Notes under the pieces: model-generated | What the model was told of the DNA's origin: nothing | Databases searched by the model: none | What the model saw: only the letters and a program-made list of their open reading frames with translations | NCBI GenBank assembly: GCA_027487695.1 | Contig: JAIYDB010000003.1 | Location: forward strand, 1 to 43,717 | DNA: 43,717 nucleotides | Origin: Cytophagaceae bacterium | GTDB lineage: Bacteria > Bacteroidota > Bacteroidia > Cytophagales > Flexibacteraceae | Direction: 5' to 3' | Made by a program: the position numbers and the translations under genes | In this document: piece by piece, positions 16,941-25,977 of the stretch | Position numbering within the stretch: the first letter of the stretch is position 1 | How the letters are laid out: every line of letters starts with the position of its first letter

Positions 16941-19328
16941 GTGAGTTTATTATTTCAAATACCAGTAAGTCTTTTACAAATTTTACCAGGTATATTTCTT
17001 GTTTTCCCAGCCCTTTTGCAGCTTATAGCACGCATTAAAGGTTATGCGAAGAGTACTCCAGATTTTAATCCTACAACCAATTTCGGGCTAATTATTACTG
17101 CTTATGGCGATGCTGAAATAAGCATACCCCTAATTGATTCTTTATTAAAGCAACGCTATCAAAACTTTGTTATTTACTTGGTGGCAGATAGTTGTGATAC
17201 ATCTAATATCAACTTTTCAGACGACCGACTAGTAATTCTTGAACCTGCTCAAAAACTTGGAGGTAAAGTAAAATCTATCCTTTATGCAATGGATAAATAT
17301 GTAACTAAACATGCCTACACCATTGTTTTTGACCCAGATAACTTGGCACATCCAGATTATCTAGGCCATATGAATAACTATTTTAATAAGGGTTTTGTAG
17401 CTGTCCAAGGTCAACGAACTGCCAAAAACTTAGATACCATCTATGCCTGCTTAGATGCAATGGGCGAAGCCTATAATAACTGTACTTCCAGAAGAGTTCC
17501 TTTTACCATTGGTAGTTCAGCAACAATTGCAGGTAGCGGAATGGGAGTTGAAACTATAAGGTATAAGGCTATCCTAGAAAAAGCCCTTACCGATAGTAAC
17601 AATACTGTAATTGTTGCTGAAGATAAAATTTTGCAGAGTGCCTTGGTTTTAGACGGTTTCCAAATAGCCTATAATACAGAAGCACTTGTTTACGATGAAA
17701 AAGTAAGTACCGATGGGCAGGTACAAAGGCAACGCGCTCGCTGGATAAACAGTTACTTCAAATACTTTGTCCTTAACAAAACGCTCATAAAGCGTTCGCT
17801 TAAAACTTTTAATCTTAACCAAATAATTTACAGTATCATAGTTGTTTACCCACCCATGTTTATCATGGTGGGTTTCGCGCTTTTAGGAGGATTCTTACAG
17901 TTGATACTTGATTATACGCTTGCTTGGCCTGTTTTCTTGTGCTTGGTTATATTCACTTTAAACTTCTTGTATTCCCTTAAGGTAATGAACGCGCCTAGAC
18001 CTATTTGGCTTTCATTATGGGGGATTCCGTTATTTGTAAAGAAACAAATAGCAGCTACACTTAATATCAAACAAAGTAATAAAGACTTCCTCACTACAAC
18101 CCACGATAGGTTTTTTACTATTGATGAAGTTTTGTATGCTGAAAAAATGGGATGGACTATCCCAGTAAAAAAGGCTTCAGCACCAGTAAAAATCCTACAA
18201 GTAATTCGTCAGGGTTCGTTTGGGGGCGGTGAAACATACTTAAATACACTTATTCACCAATTAGATTCCTCAGAACATGAATCAATTGTTGTGGCGTTTA
18301 CTGATGGTGAAATGATTAAGCGACTTAATAGTAGTGGCTATAAAACATACGTAATTGCCTATAAAGGATTCTTTCATCTGGGTTTAGTAAAAAGAATTTA
18401 CCAAATTCTGAAGGCTGAAGAAATTGAACTAGTACACGCTCATGGGACCAAAGCTTGCCTAAATGCCTTATGTGCTGCTCTAATTGCTGGCGTAAAAGTA
18501 GTTTATACCGTTCATGGCTGGAGTTTTCATGATGGGCAAAGCAGTTTATACTTTAAAGCCAGAAAGTTTGTTGAACGTTGGTTAGTTAAAAACGTAGATA
18601 AAACCATTGTTGTAAGTAATAGCAACTTGAACGATGCTAAAGGTTTTGATGGAGATTTTACTGTAATACAAAATGGTATAGATACTATTAGGTTTAACCC
18701 AAACAACGTGATAGGTGTAAATAGAGGTCATTACCAGCTAGATAACTCCGATTTTATAATTGCAAGTATTGCCAGACTTACCCACCAAAAGGGCCCACTA
18801 GTACTAATTCAGGCATTTTCAGATGTTGTTAAAGTAATTCCAAATGCCAAACTTCTTTTTGTAGGCGGTGGTGAATTGGAAGAAGCTGCAAAAGCAGAAG
18901 TGGTTAACCTAAAACTTGAAGGCAAAGTTCGCTTTGCCGACTTCTCTGGTTCAGTTGCTGAAATTTATAAAACAATTGATTTGTTCGTTTTGCCTTCACT
19001 TTGGGAAGGCTTCTCATTGAGTTTATTAGAAGCTTTAGCTATGGAATGTCCTGTAATTTGCTCAGATTACCCAAGCAATACAGAAATAGTAAAGCATAAA
19101 GAAACTGGTTTAGTATTCCCCGTATCAGATGCAAAGGCACTTGCCAATGTAATTATATGGGCTCATAATAATCCTGAAAGTGTGGCTCAGTATGTAAAAA
19201 CCGCTGCTGAAATTGTAAGAAACAACTATGATTTTAGCCGTGTGCTACATGATAATCAACTGGTTTACAGAGAAATGACACGCTTTGTTCAACCAGCCTC
19301 AAAGGAAGTAACACCTGTTCACGTTTAA
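16941..19328 (+). CDS. Two-domain glycosyltransferase: GT2 fused to GT4
   Basis: A 795-residue protein starting at GTG (no ATG better placed). Residues about 1-395 are a membrane GT2: TM helix at the N-terminus, LVADSCDT, DxD in VFDPDNLA, SATIAGSGMG, AEDKILQ, QRARW (the QxxRW motif) and two or three TM helices (about 300-375). Residues about 412-785 are a GT-B fold GT4 enzyme: QGSFGGGETYLN, VHAHGTKACLN, VVYTVHGWS, IARLTHQKGP, the E-x7-E motif EGFSLSLLEALAME and GLVFPVSD. One protein thus likely adds two sugars in succession at the inner membrane. The reading frame is continuous, with no sign of a frameshift artefact. Its stop is immediately followed by the ATG of wzx (TAAATG). Confidence 0.88.
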   Translation: MSLLFQIPVSLLQILPGIFLVFPALLQLIARIKGYAKSTPDFNPTTNFGLIITAYGDAEISIPLIDSLLKQRYQNFVIYLVADSCDTSNINFSDDRLVILEPAQKLGGKVKSILYAMDKYVTKHAYTIVFDPDNLAHPDYLGHMNNYFNKGFVAVQGQRTAKNLDTIYACLDAMGEAYNNCTSRRVPFTIGSSATIAGSGMGVETIRYKAILEKALTDSNNTVIVAEDKILQSALVLDGFQIAYNTEALVYDEKVSTDGQVQRQRARWINSYFKYFVLNKTLIKRSLKTFNLNQIIYSIIVVYPPMFIMVGFALLGGFLQLILDYTLAWPVFLCLVIFTLNFLYSLKVMNAPRPIWLSLWGIPLFVKKQIAATLNIKQSNKDFLTTTHDRFFTIDEVLYAEKMGWTIPVKKASAPVKILQVIRQGSFGGGETYLNTLIHQLDSSEHESIVVAFTDGEMIKRLNSSGYKTYVIAYKGFFHLGLVKRIYQILKAEEIELVHAHGTKACLNALCAALIAGVKVVYTVHGWSFHDGQSSLYFKARKFVERWLVKNVDKTIVVSNSNLNDAKGFDGDFTVIQNGIDTIRFNPNNVIGVNRGHYQLDNSDFIIASIARLTHQKGPLVLIQAFSDVVKVIPNAKLLFVGGGELEEAAKAEVVNLKLEGKVRFADFSGSVAEIYKTIDLFVLPSLWEGFSLSLLEALAMECPVICSDYPSNTEIVKHKETGLVFPVSDAKALANVIIWAHNNPESVAQYVKTAAEIVRNNYDFSRVLHDNQLVYREMTRFVQPASKEVTPVHV

Positions 19329-20666
19329 ATGGCATCAGATAAAGGATATTGGATAAGCTCCGGAACCTATACCTTCCTTACGAGGATAGCAACTGTGCTA
19401 TTTGGTTTCGGGACTTTCTTTTTCCTTGTTCGCCTGCTAACAGAGGCCGATTTTGGTGCTTTTAGTTTGTTTTTAACTACCACTTCGCTTATTGAAGTAG
19501 CTAGGAACGGCCTTATCCAAAACGCTCAAATTAAGTTTACCGCGACTGCTACACCAGAAGAATATCCTAAAATTCTAAAGGCATCACTTATTCTAAATAT
19601 CTTTCTATCAGTACTTTCTATTGTTATTCTATACCTGATTGCGCCTTATTTAGCTAAGATTTGGGATAGCCCTGAAATGGAACAAATGCTTAAAATTTAC
19701 TGCATTACTATAGTAGTGCTAATTCCATTTACCCAGTTTAATTTTTTACAGCAGGCAAATCTTGATTTTAAAGGTGTATTTTATACAACCATGCTCAGGC
19801 AGGGACTTTTCTTTGGGGTTATCATTACTTACCACCTCATATTCAGACCATTTAACTTAGTTGAATTGGCTTGGTGGCAAGTGTTTTCTTCAGGTATTGC
19901 GAGTTTGTTATCGTTTTACTTTGTCCGCAATTACTGGGTAAGTTCAAAAGGCATTCCTTGGGAATGGGTAAAAAAGCTTTTCAACTTCGGGAAGTATGTA
20001 TTTGGTACCAACCTAAGTGCAATGATTTTCCAGAGTATAGATCAGTTTATGATAGGTAAATACTTAGGTCCTGCGCCAGCGGGTTTATTTAATGTATCTA
20101 TGCGGGTTACCAACTTGGTAGATGTGCCCATAAGTACAGTTGTATCGGTGGTATTCCCACAAAGCAGCAAGTTCCAAGGCGAAAACCAAAAGCAAAACAT
20201 GAAAGATATGTTTGAAAAAAGCACAGGCTTTATGCTTGCGCTAATTCTGCCAGCTTGTTTTGTTACCCTACTATTTCCTGAACTCATCATAACCATAGTT
20301 GCTGGTAAAAACTATGCGGTTGAAGGTGCTAATGTACTCAGAGTAACAATCTTATCAATTATGGTTCAGCCATTTTTAAGGCAATTTGGCACCATGTTAG
20401 ATAGCAGCGGAAAGCCTGAAGTTAACTTCTATGCCTTATTAGGTATGGCAATAGTAAACGTGGTGCTAAACGTTGTATTCATACAGCAATTTGGTATTAT
20501 GGGAGCTGCATTCGGTACACTTACTAGTATGGCTATTTTCGCTGTATTGGCCAGATTTATTCTAAAGTCCAATTTCGATATTAGCTTTATTACCTCTATC
20601 AAATACATTTTCGTTTTCTACGGAAAAGCATTCATCTATATTAAGAACCTAGGAACATCAAAGTAA
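19329..20666 (+). CDS. Wzx-type polysaccharide flippase
   Basis: A 445-residue polytopic protein of the MOP superfamily, with about 12 hydrophobic segments. Diagnostic N-terminus: SGTYTFLTRIATVLFGFGTFFFLVRLLTEADFGAFSLF. The mid-protein has FGKYVFGTNLSAMIFQSIDQFMIGKYLGPAPAGLFNV, typical of RfbX/Wzx. It would flip the undecaprenyl-linked repeat unit across the inner membrane. It starts directly after the previous stop and ends 2 bp before the next ATG, so it is tightly embedded in the operon. Confidence 0.9.
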   Translation: MASDKGYWISSGTYTFLTRIATVLFGFGTFFFLVRLLTEADFGAFSLFLTTTSLIEVARNGLIQNAQIKFTATATPEEYPKILKASLILNIFLSVLSIVILYLIAPYLAKIWDSPEMEQMLKIYCITIVVLIPFTQFNFLQQANLDFKGVFYTTMLRQGLFFGVIITYHLIFRPFNLVELAWWQVFSSGIASLLSFYFVRNYWVSSKGIPWEWVKKLFNFGKYVFGTNLSAMIFQSIDQFMIGKYLGPAPAGLFNVSMRVTNLVDVPISTVVSVVFPQSSKFQGENQKQNMKDMFEKSTGFMLALILPACFVTLLFPELIITIVAGKNYAVEGANVLRVTILSIMVQPFLRQFGTMLDSSGKPEVNFYALLGMAIVNVVLNVVFIQQFGIMGAAFGTLTSMAIFAVLARFILKSNFDISFITSIKYIFVFYGKAFIYIKNLGTSK

Positions 20667-20668
20667 CA

Positions 20669-21901
20669 ATGGAAAAGCTACCTCAAAACATCCCCTTTGT
20701 ATTTATGGGGCTTCAAAGTTGGTTTTTAGAGATAGGTTCTAATGCTAGAAATATGGCTGTGGAGTTAAGTAAAACTCATCCAGTGCTATTTATAAATCCA
20801 GCTCTTGATAGGATTACCTTGCTTAGAAAGCCACAAACTGCCTCGTTCCAAAAGCATTACGAAATTTTAAAGAATAAGGAGTCTTTAATTCAACAGGTGG
20901 CACCTAACCTTTGGGTGTATTCACCTGATGTAATTATGGAATCTATCAATTGGCTGAAGGTAGAATCGTTGCACGATTATTTAAATAAAAAGAACAATGA
21001 CTTATACGCAAAAGCCATTACCGATGCTACTGCAAAACTAGGTTGGGATAAGTATGTGCTTTTTAATGATAATGAAATAATAAGGGCCTTGCACCTAAAA
21101 GAAATGCTTAACCCTTTGGTAAGTATTTACTATATACGTGATTACCTAGCTAAAGTTGCCTATTGGATGCGCCATGGTACTCGGTTGGAGCCAACCACTA
21201 TTGCTAACTATGATTTAGTAGTTACTAATAGCCCATTGTTAGCAGATTATGCTCTTCCTTATAATAAAAACACTTACTCTATAGGCCAAGGTTGTGATGT
21301 TGTGCGCTTTTTAGAAGGTCGGAATGCTGAAAAGCCTGAACCTATGAAAGCAATTGACGTTAAAGTGATTGGTTATATAGGCGCTCTTGTACATTTCAGG
21401 CTTAATATCCCTTTGTTAGAGAAAATAGCAGCTTCATTTCCACAATACAAGCTCGTGCTTGTTGGTCCTGAAGACGATGAGTTTAAGGCATCGGCATTAC
21501 ATCAAATGCCGAACGTGGTGTTTATTCCAAACCAGCCAGAGTCTATTTTGCCTGCTTACATCAACTCATTTGATGTTTGTATTAACCCTCAGCTTTCTAA
21601 CGAGGTAACCGATGCTAACTATCCAAGAAAAATAGATGAATACTTAGCTATAGGCAAACCTGTAGTAGCTACTTATACCCGCACGATGGAAGGTATTTTT
21701 GGCGATTATGCATACTTAGCAAAATCAGATGCCGATTATATAGCACTCATTGCCAAGGCATTGAACGAAAACTCCCCTTCCCTTTCAGAGAAAAGAAGCG
21801 AATTTGCATCCCATCATACTTGGGAAGAAAATGTAAGTCAGTTACTTAAGCATACTCAGCATACATTACAAGCAAAACAAGGTTATGTTGCAACGCATTA
21901 A
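20669..21901 (+). CDS. GT4-like glycosyltransferase
   Basis: A 410-residue cytosolic GT-B fold enzyme. N-terminal half: FMGLQSWFLEIGSNARNMAVELSKTHPVLFINP (acceptor side). C-terminal half: YDLVVTNSPLLADYA, IGQGCDVVRF, VKVIGYIGALVHFRLNIPLLEKIA, DVCINPQLSN, YPRKIDEYLAIGKPVVATYTR. It resembles TuaH-like and biofilm-locus transferases. The usual E-x7-E appears as K-x-D-E-Y (IDEYLAIGKPVV). The sugar is not predictable. Its last 17 bp overlap the next gene. Confidence 0.82.
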   Translation: MEKLPQNIPFVFMGLQSWFLEIGSNARNMAVELSKTHPVLFINPALDRITLLRKPQTASFQKHYEILKNKESLIQQVAPNLWVYSPDVIMESINWLKVESLHDYLNKKNNDLYAKAITDATAKLGWDKYVLFNDNEIIRALHLKEMLNPLVSIYYIRDYLAKVAYWMRHGTRLEPTTIANYDLVVTNSPLLADYALPYNKNTYSIGQGCDVVRFLEGRNAEKPEPMKAIDVKVIGYIGALVHFRLNIPLLEKIAASFPQYKLVLVGPEDDEFKASALHQMPNVVFIPNQPESILPAYINSFDVCINPQLSNEVTDANYPRKIDEYLAIGKPVVATYTRTMEGIFGDYAYLAKSDADYIALIAKALNENSPSLSEKRSEFASHHTWEENVSQLLKHTQHTLQAKQGYVATH

Positions 21902-22511
21902 GGCTTACGCTGAAATCAACCAATCCTTTAAGGAATTTCTGATTTGGTGTATATCCCCGCCAAGGCAAGCAAAACCTAGATGGTGGGTACGGATTTTCTT
22001 AACCCCATTTATTCATAAGTTTGGAAAAGGAACCGTAATTAGACATAGTGTAAGGATGGATATCCTCCCTTGGCATAGTTTCAAAATGGGAAAATTCTCA
22101 ATCATTGAAAGTTATTCCACCATTAATAATGGTGTTGGAAACGTTGAAATTGGCTCAAATACGCTGATTGGCATTTCAAACACTTTAATAGGTCCGATTT
22201 TTGTTGGAAGTAACGTGATTACCGCCCAAAATGTTGTAATGAGTGGTCTAAACCACAACTATACCAATATCCAGGTGCCTATTATGCACCAAGAAGTTAG
22301 TACCAAATCTATCCATGTATCAGACGGTTGCTGGATAGGCGCAAATGCAGTAATTACTGCAGGCGTTACAATTGGTAAAAATAGTGTAGTTGCAGCAGGT
22401 TCGGTTGTAACCAAATCAGTACCAGATTATTGCGTGGTAGGTGGTAACCCAGCGCGTGTATTAAAACAATACAATACAATTACCAAACAATGGGAAAGGC
22501 CAAACAGCTAA
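21885..22511 (+). CDS. Left-handed beta-helix O-acetyltransferase (WcaF/NodL-like)
   Basis: A 208-residue protein. From about residue 85 it shows hexapeptide repeats (VEIGSNTLIGISNTLIGP, IHVSDGCWIGANAVITAGVTIGKNSVVAAGSVV), ending in PDYCVVGGNPARVL, the classic end of this acyltransferase class. The catalytic histidine is likely in SGLNHNY. A basic, aromatic N-terminal extension (PRWWVRIFLTPFIHKFGKG) may bind the membrane. It would O-acetylate the sugar repeat unit. The ATG lies inside the 3' end of the preceding glycosyltransferase gene, implying coupled translation. Confidence 0.9.
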   Translation: MLQRIKAYAEINQSFKEFLIWCISPPRQAKPRWWVRIFLTPFIHKFGKGTVIRHSVRMDILPWHSFKMGKFSIIESYSTINNGVGNVEIGSNTLIGISNTLIGPIFVGSNVITAQNVVMSGLNHNYTNIQVPIMHQEVSTKSIHVSDGCWIGANAVITAGVTIGKNSVVAAGSVVTKSVPDYCVVGGNPARVLKQYNTITKQWERPNS

Positions 22512-22524
22512 ACCCACCAATTTT

Positions 22525-22638
22525 ATGAAACAAGAGAAAGAAAAACTATCGGCCAAAGATGAAGTAATCCAATGGATGACTATAGCTTTCGTATTTGTGG
22601 TTTGTCTTGGTCTATTTCTTAAAATACTATTCTTTTAA
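22525..22638 (+). CDS. 37-residue single-pass membrane protein in the exopolysaccharide operon
   Basis: A short open frame fills the otherwise unexplained gap between the acetyltransferase stop (22511) and the next GT2 start (22644). It encodes 37 residues: a charged N-terminus (MKQEKEKLSAKDEVIQW) and one hydrophobic helix to the end (TIAFVFVVCLGLFLKILFF). By the positive-inside rule the lysine-rich N-terminus would be cytoplasmic. Gap spacing of 13 and 5 bp matches tight operon packing. No homologue is recognised. Possibly a small scaffold or regulator of the synthase enzymes; conservation is needed to be sure it is translated. Confidence 0.6.
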   Translation: MKQEKEKLSAKDEVIQWMTIAFVFVVCLGLFLKILFF

Positions 22639-22643
22639 TATTA

Positions 22644-23588
22644 ATGAGCCATTTTAAGCCCGATGTATCGGTAGTTATTGTTAGTTGGAATACCAAAGAC
22701 TTGCTCAGAAGCTGTTTAAAAACAGTATTTGAGCAAACTAAAGAAGTATTGCTTGAAGTATTCGTGGTTGATAACAACAGCCCCGATAACAGCGCTGGTA
22801 TGGTTGCTGAAGAATTTCCTCAAGTTAAACTAATTGCTAATCCTGATAATAAAGGCTTTGCCGCTGCCAATAACCAAGCTTTAGAGGTTTGTACAGGCAA
22901 ATATATTTTACTCTTAAATCCTGATACTGAAATTGTTGATGGAGCTATTGATAAACTAGCTGCTTACTATAAAGCCCACGAAGCTAAAAAGCTTGGAGTA
23001 TTAGTATGTAAGCTACTGAACGACGATGGCTCGCTTCAGAAATCGGTTAATAAGTTCTATAATTTCTGGCGTAGCTTCCTAGATAATAGGTTTATGTATA
23101 ATGTACTTTCACAATTTAGTGCAAGTACTCGTATGCTAACCTCGCATTGGGAACATGATGAGTCTAGAGCCATTGATTGGGCTTATGGCGCAGTAATGTT
23201 TTACAGCCGTGAAGTGCATGATAAGGTAGGCGTTCTTGATGCTCGCTTCTTTATTTATGCTGAAGAGATGGATTACTTTATGCGAGTGAGTAAAGCAGGC
23301 TTCACGAACTGGTTTATTCCCGATGTGAGAATAATCCATTATGGGAAAAGTAGTTCCAGACAAAGACGCGGAGCCATGTTTATCCAGAATTATAAGAGCT
23401 TTTATTTGTTTCTAAAAAAGCATTACAGCTTCTTAGATTTAATCGCATACCGCCTCAGAGCACAGATTTACCTGTTTTTATGGTATTTCAAGTTCAGTTT
23501 AGGTAGTTCAGAAGAAGATAAACTACAGAAAGAAGTCTATTGGCAAACTATTCGCTGGCACTTCAGTAAAGATAGTTTTTCAAACTAA
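22644..23588 (+). CDS. GT2 glycosyltransferase (rhamnosyltransferase-like)
   Basis: A 314-residue soluble GT2: VSVVIVSWNTKDLL, VVDNNSPDNS, NKGFAAANNQAL, DxD in LLNPDTEIVDG, DWAYGAVMFYSREV, FIYAEEMDYFMRVSKAG. This set is typical of WbbL/RfbF-like rhamnosyltransferases, but the donor sugar cannot be read from sequence. It ends in an amphipathic C-terminal segment (YLFLWYFKFSLGS) that could touch the membrane. It starts 5 bp after the small membrane protein. Confidence 0.88.
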   Translation: MSHFKPDVSVVIVSWNTKDLLRSCLKTVFEQTKEVLLEVFVVDNNSPDNSAGMVAEEFPQVKLIANPDNKGFAAANNQALEVCTGKYILLLNPDTEIVDGAIDKLAAYYKAHEAKKLGVLVCKLLNDDGSLQKSVNKFYNFWRSFLDNRFMYNVLSQFSASTRMLTSHWEHDESRAIDWAYGAVMFYSREVHDKVGVLDARFFIYAEEMDYFMRVSKAGFTNWFIPDVRIIHYGKSSSRQRRGAMFIQNYKSFYLFLKKHYSFLDLIAYRLRAQIYLFLWYFKFSLGSSEEDKLQKEVYWQTIRWHFSKDSFSN

Positions 23589-23614
23589 TAATTAACCTGT
23601 AACTAGGAAATCAA

Positions 23615-25126
23615 ATGAAAGGATTTAACCTGCCTGTTATTCAAGATACAGATCGAGCCAAGAACCTATTGGCATCGTTCCGTAACTTCTTGGATGAAAA
23701 AGGTTTATTGGACTTTACCACATTTGCCTTAGCCTTGGCTATGAGTGCTGCTGCCGTTTACCCAATGTATGGTGAACTTGGCTACAAAGCTGGCCTATTG
23801 GTAATTATTGGAATTTTAGCTTTCCCAATCATTTTTATATGCCTATTCAATTTACAAATGGGCGTTGTAATTGTTTTGGGGTTATCCTTTGTATTGCTGG
23901 GCATTAAACGTTTCCTTGGCGATGTACCTATTGGTACTGCAATGGACGGACTGATAAGTGTAATGCTTGCTGGTTTGTTTATTAAGCTAGTATTAGAACG
24001 TAAGATAGTGTTTGGGTCTAACCCTGTATCAATAATGCTTTTGTTATGGTTCTTTTATAACTTTTTACAGGTTTTAAACCCTTATGCTGAAAGCAGAGAA
24101 GCTTGGATGTACACCGTAAGAGGTATTGGTTTCTTTATTGTACTATACTTCATTATAACTAAAGCCATTACAAGCGTTAAAGTAGTTAAAATGCTGGTTT
24201 GGAGCTGGTTAATTATGGCAATTATTGCTGCACTATATGGTTTAAAGCAAGAATACTTCGGCTTTTTTCAAGCTGAAACAATTTGGATAAACGCGGATCA
24301 GGAACGTTTTAACTTACTTTTCATCCACGGACGCTTCCGTAAGTTTAGCTTCTTCTCAGACCCAATGGTGTTTGGCTTTGTATGCGCCTATACAGGAATG
24401 ATGTGCTTGGCTTTAATGATTGGCAAATTTAAACCACTTACTAAGATTATTTTAGGAGGTTTTTTCATCATCTTTATGATGGCTATGTTCGCCAGCGGTA
24501 CTCGTTCTGCATTCGTAATGATACCTGCTGGAATTGCATTCTTTGCCCTGATTACATTTAAAAGATGGATTGTGATATCGGCAATTGCTGGATTTATACT
24601 ATTGGTAATAGTGGTACTAATGCCTACTGTAAACAATGCTCACTTTAGAGTAAAAACAGCCTTCCAACCACAAACTGACGATAGTTACCAAGTAAGAGCT
24701 AAAAACCAGAAGCGTATCCAACCATTTATACAGCAGCACCCTATGGGTGGTGGCCTAGGTAGCGTTGGAGTTTGGGGTAAAAAGTTTACACCGCATAGTA
24801 TGCTTGCCAACTTCCCACCAGACTCTGGCTATATGCGTGTAGCTGTAGAAGCAGGTTGGATTGGATTAGGCTTATACCTTTCTATGCTATTTGTAGCAAT
24901 GAAAACAGGTATTCAAAACTACTTCCGAATGAAAGACCCTGAGTTACGCTCCTACATGCTAGCAACGCTCATTACTTTCTTTATTTTGATTTTAGCAAAT
25001 TTCCCACAAGAAGCAATCATACAGCTGCCAACCAATGTAATTTTCTTCATTGTTATGGCGCTATTAACCAAACTTAAAACTTTAGAAGAAGAGAGGATAC
25101 TAGAAACGAATGTGGCACGGCAATAA
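23615..25126 (+). CDS. O-antigen ligase/polymerase family protein (likely Wzy)
   Basis: A 503-residue protein with about 11 hydrophobic segments from residue 38 on. A large periplasmic loop (about 340-420) contains RAKNQKRIQPFIQQHPMGGGLGSVG and HSMLANFPPDSGYMRVAVEAGWIGLG, the signature of the Wzy_C/O-antigen ligase family. FASGTRSAFVMIPAG precedes it. In this setting, with Wzx and a Wzc-like protein, it is most likely the repeat-unit polymerase rather than a lipid A ligase. The last 17 bp overlap the next gene. Confidence 0.88.
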   Translation: MKGFNLPVIQDTDRAKNLLASFRNFLDEKGLLDFTTFALALAMSAAAVYPMYGELGYKAGLLVIIGILAFPIIFICLFNLQMGVVIVLGLSFVLLGIKRFLGDVPIGTAMDGLISVMLAGLFIKLVLERKIVFGSNPVSIMLLLWFFYNFLQVLNPYAESREAWMYTVRGIGFFIVLYFIITKAITSVKVVKMLVWSWLIMAIIAALYGLKQEYFGFFQAETIWINADQERFNLLFIHGRFRKFSFFSDPMVFGFVCAYTGMMCLALMIGKFKPLTKIILGGFFIIFMMAMFASGTRSAFVMIPAGIAFFALITFKRWIVISAIAGFILLVIVVLMPTVNNAHFRVKTAFQPQTDDSYQVRAKNQKRIQPFIQQHPMGGGLGSVGVWGKKFTPHSMLANFPPDSGYMRVAVEAGWIGLGLYLSMLFVAMKTGIQNYFRMKDPELRSYMLATLITFFILILANFPQEAIIQLPTNVIFFIVMALLTKLKTLEEERILETNVARQ

Positions 25127-25961
25127 TTTGCCAAGTTGGATTAACCCAATTATTCCTTTCGGAAAGCAGCTCAAAGCTCTATCAGAACAGGAATTGGAAC
25201 AACTTTGCCTTCGGTTAGCTAAGTTTAAACACCCTAACCCATTGGTTTCTATTGTAATACCTGTTTTTAATGAAGAACAAAATATAATAGCCACTTTAGA
25301 TAGCCTAAGCCATACCATAAGCGATAAAGCTATTGAAATTGTGCTAGTAGATAATAACAGTACCGATAGCACCACACATACAATAACTTCTTTGGGGTTA
25401 TCTTATGTAAGCCAGACTATTCAAAGCGTGAGTTATTCACGCCAGAAAGGTTTGGAGGTTGCTAAAGGAAGCATCATTATCAATTGCGATGCCGATACAC
25501 TATATCCGCCTTCTTATATAGATATCTTAACCAATCAATTGGAAAGGGATAACGATATAAGCTGCGTATATACAAAGTATTCGTTTTTACCTTCTGAGTT
25601 CCGAACTCGACTAGATTACATTCTTTATGAAAAAATATCTGGTATGTTGTTCAGAATTAGAAGACTAAGAAAAGAGTACTTAAATGTAATGGGTTTTTGC
25701 TTTGCCTTCCGCAAGGCCGATGCTTTAACAATAGGAGGTTTTAACACCTCTCGCCCATTATGGAGCGATGGCTGGATGGCTATGAAGCTTCTTAAACTGG
25801 GAAAAATTAAACTAATAACCAACGAGAAGGCTCGCGTTTTCACAAGTGATAGGCGGCTTCAAGTACACGGTTCGCTCTGGAAAGCCTTTTTTTTCCGAGT
25901 GAAAAAAGAAAAAAGCCGCATTAAGGAATACTTTATGCTTTCAACACTTAAACCTAATTAG
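25110..25961 (+). CDS. GT2 glycosyltransferase
   Basis: A 283-residue GT2 with VSIVIPVFNEEQNIIATL, VDNNSTDST, YSRQKGLEVAKGSIIINCDADTLYPPSYI (DxD) and MGFCFAFRKADALTIGGFN. A basic C-terminus (SLWKAFFFRVKKEKSRIK) suggests peripheral membrane binding. The ATG at 25110 lies within the end of the polymerase gene (17-bp overlap). Donor and acceptor unknown. Last transferase of the locus, followed 16 bp later by the export genes. Confidence 0.87.
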   Translation: MWHGNNLPSWINPIIPFGKQLKALSEQELEQLCLRLAKFKHPNPLVSIVIPVFNEEQNIIATLDSLSHTISDKAIEIVLVDNNSTDSTTHTITSLGLSYVSQTIQSVSYSRQKGLEVAKGSIIINCDADTLYPPSYIDILTNQLERDNDISCVYTKYSFLPSEFRTRLDYILYEKISGMLFRIRRLRKEYLNVMGFCFAFRKADALTIGGFNTSRPLWSDGWMAMKLLKLGKIKLITNEKARVFTSDRRLQVHGSLWKAFFFRVKKEKSRIKEYFMLSTLKPN

Positions 25962-25977
25962 AAACAAATACAAAAAT

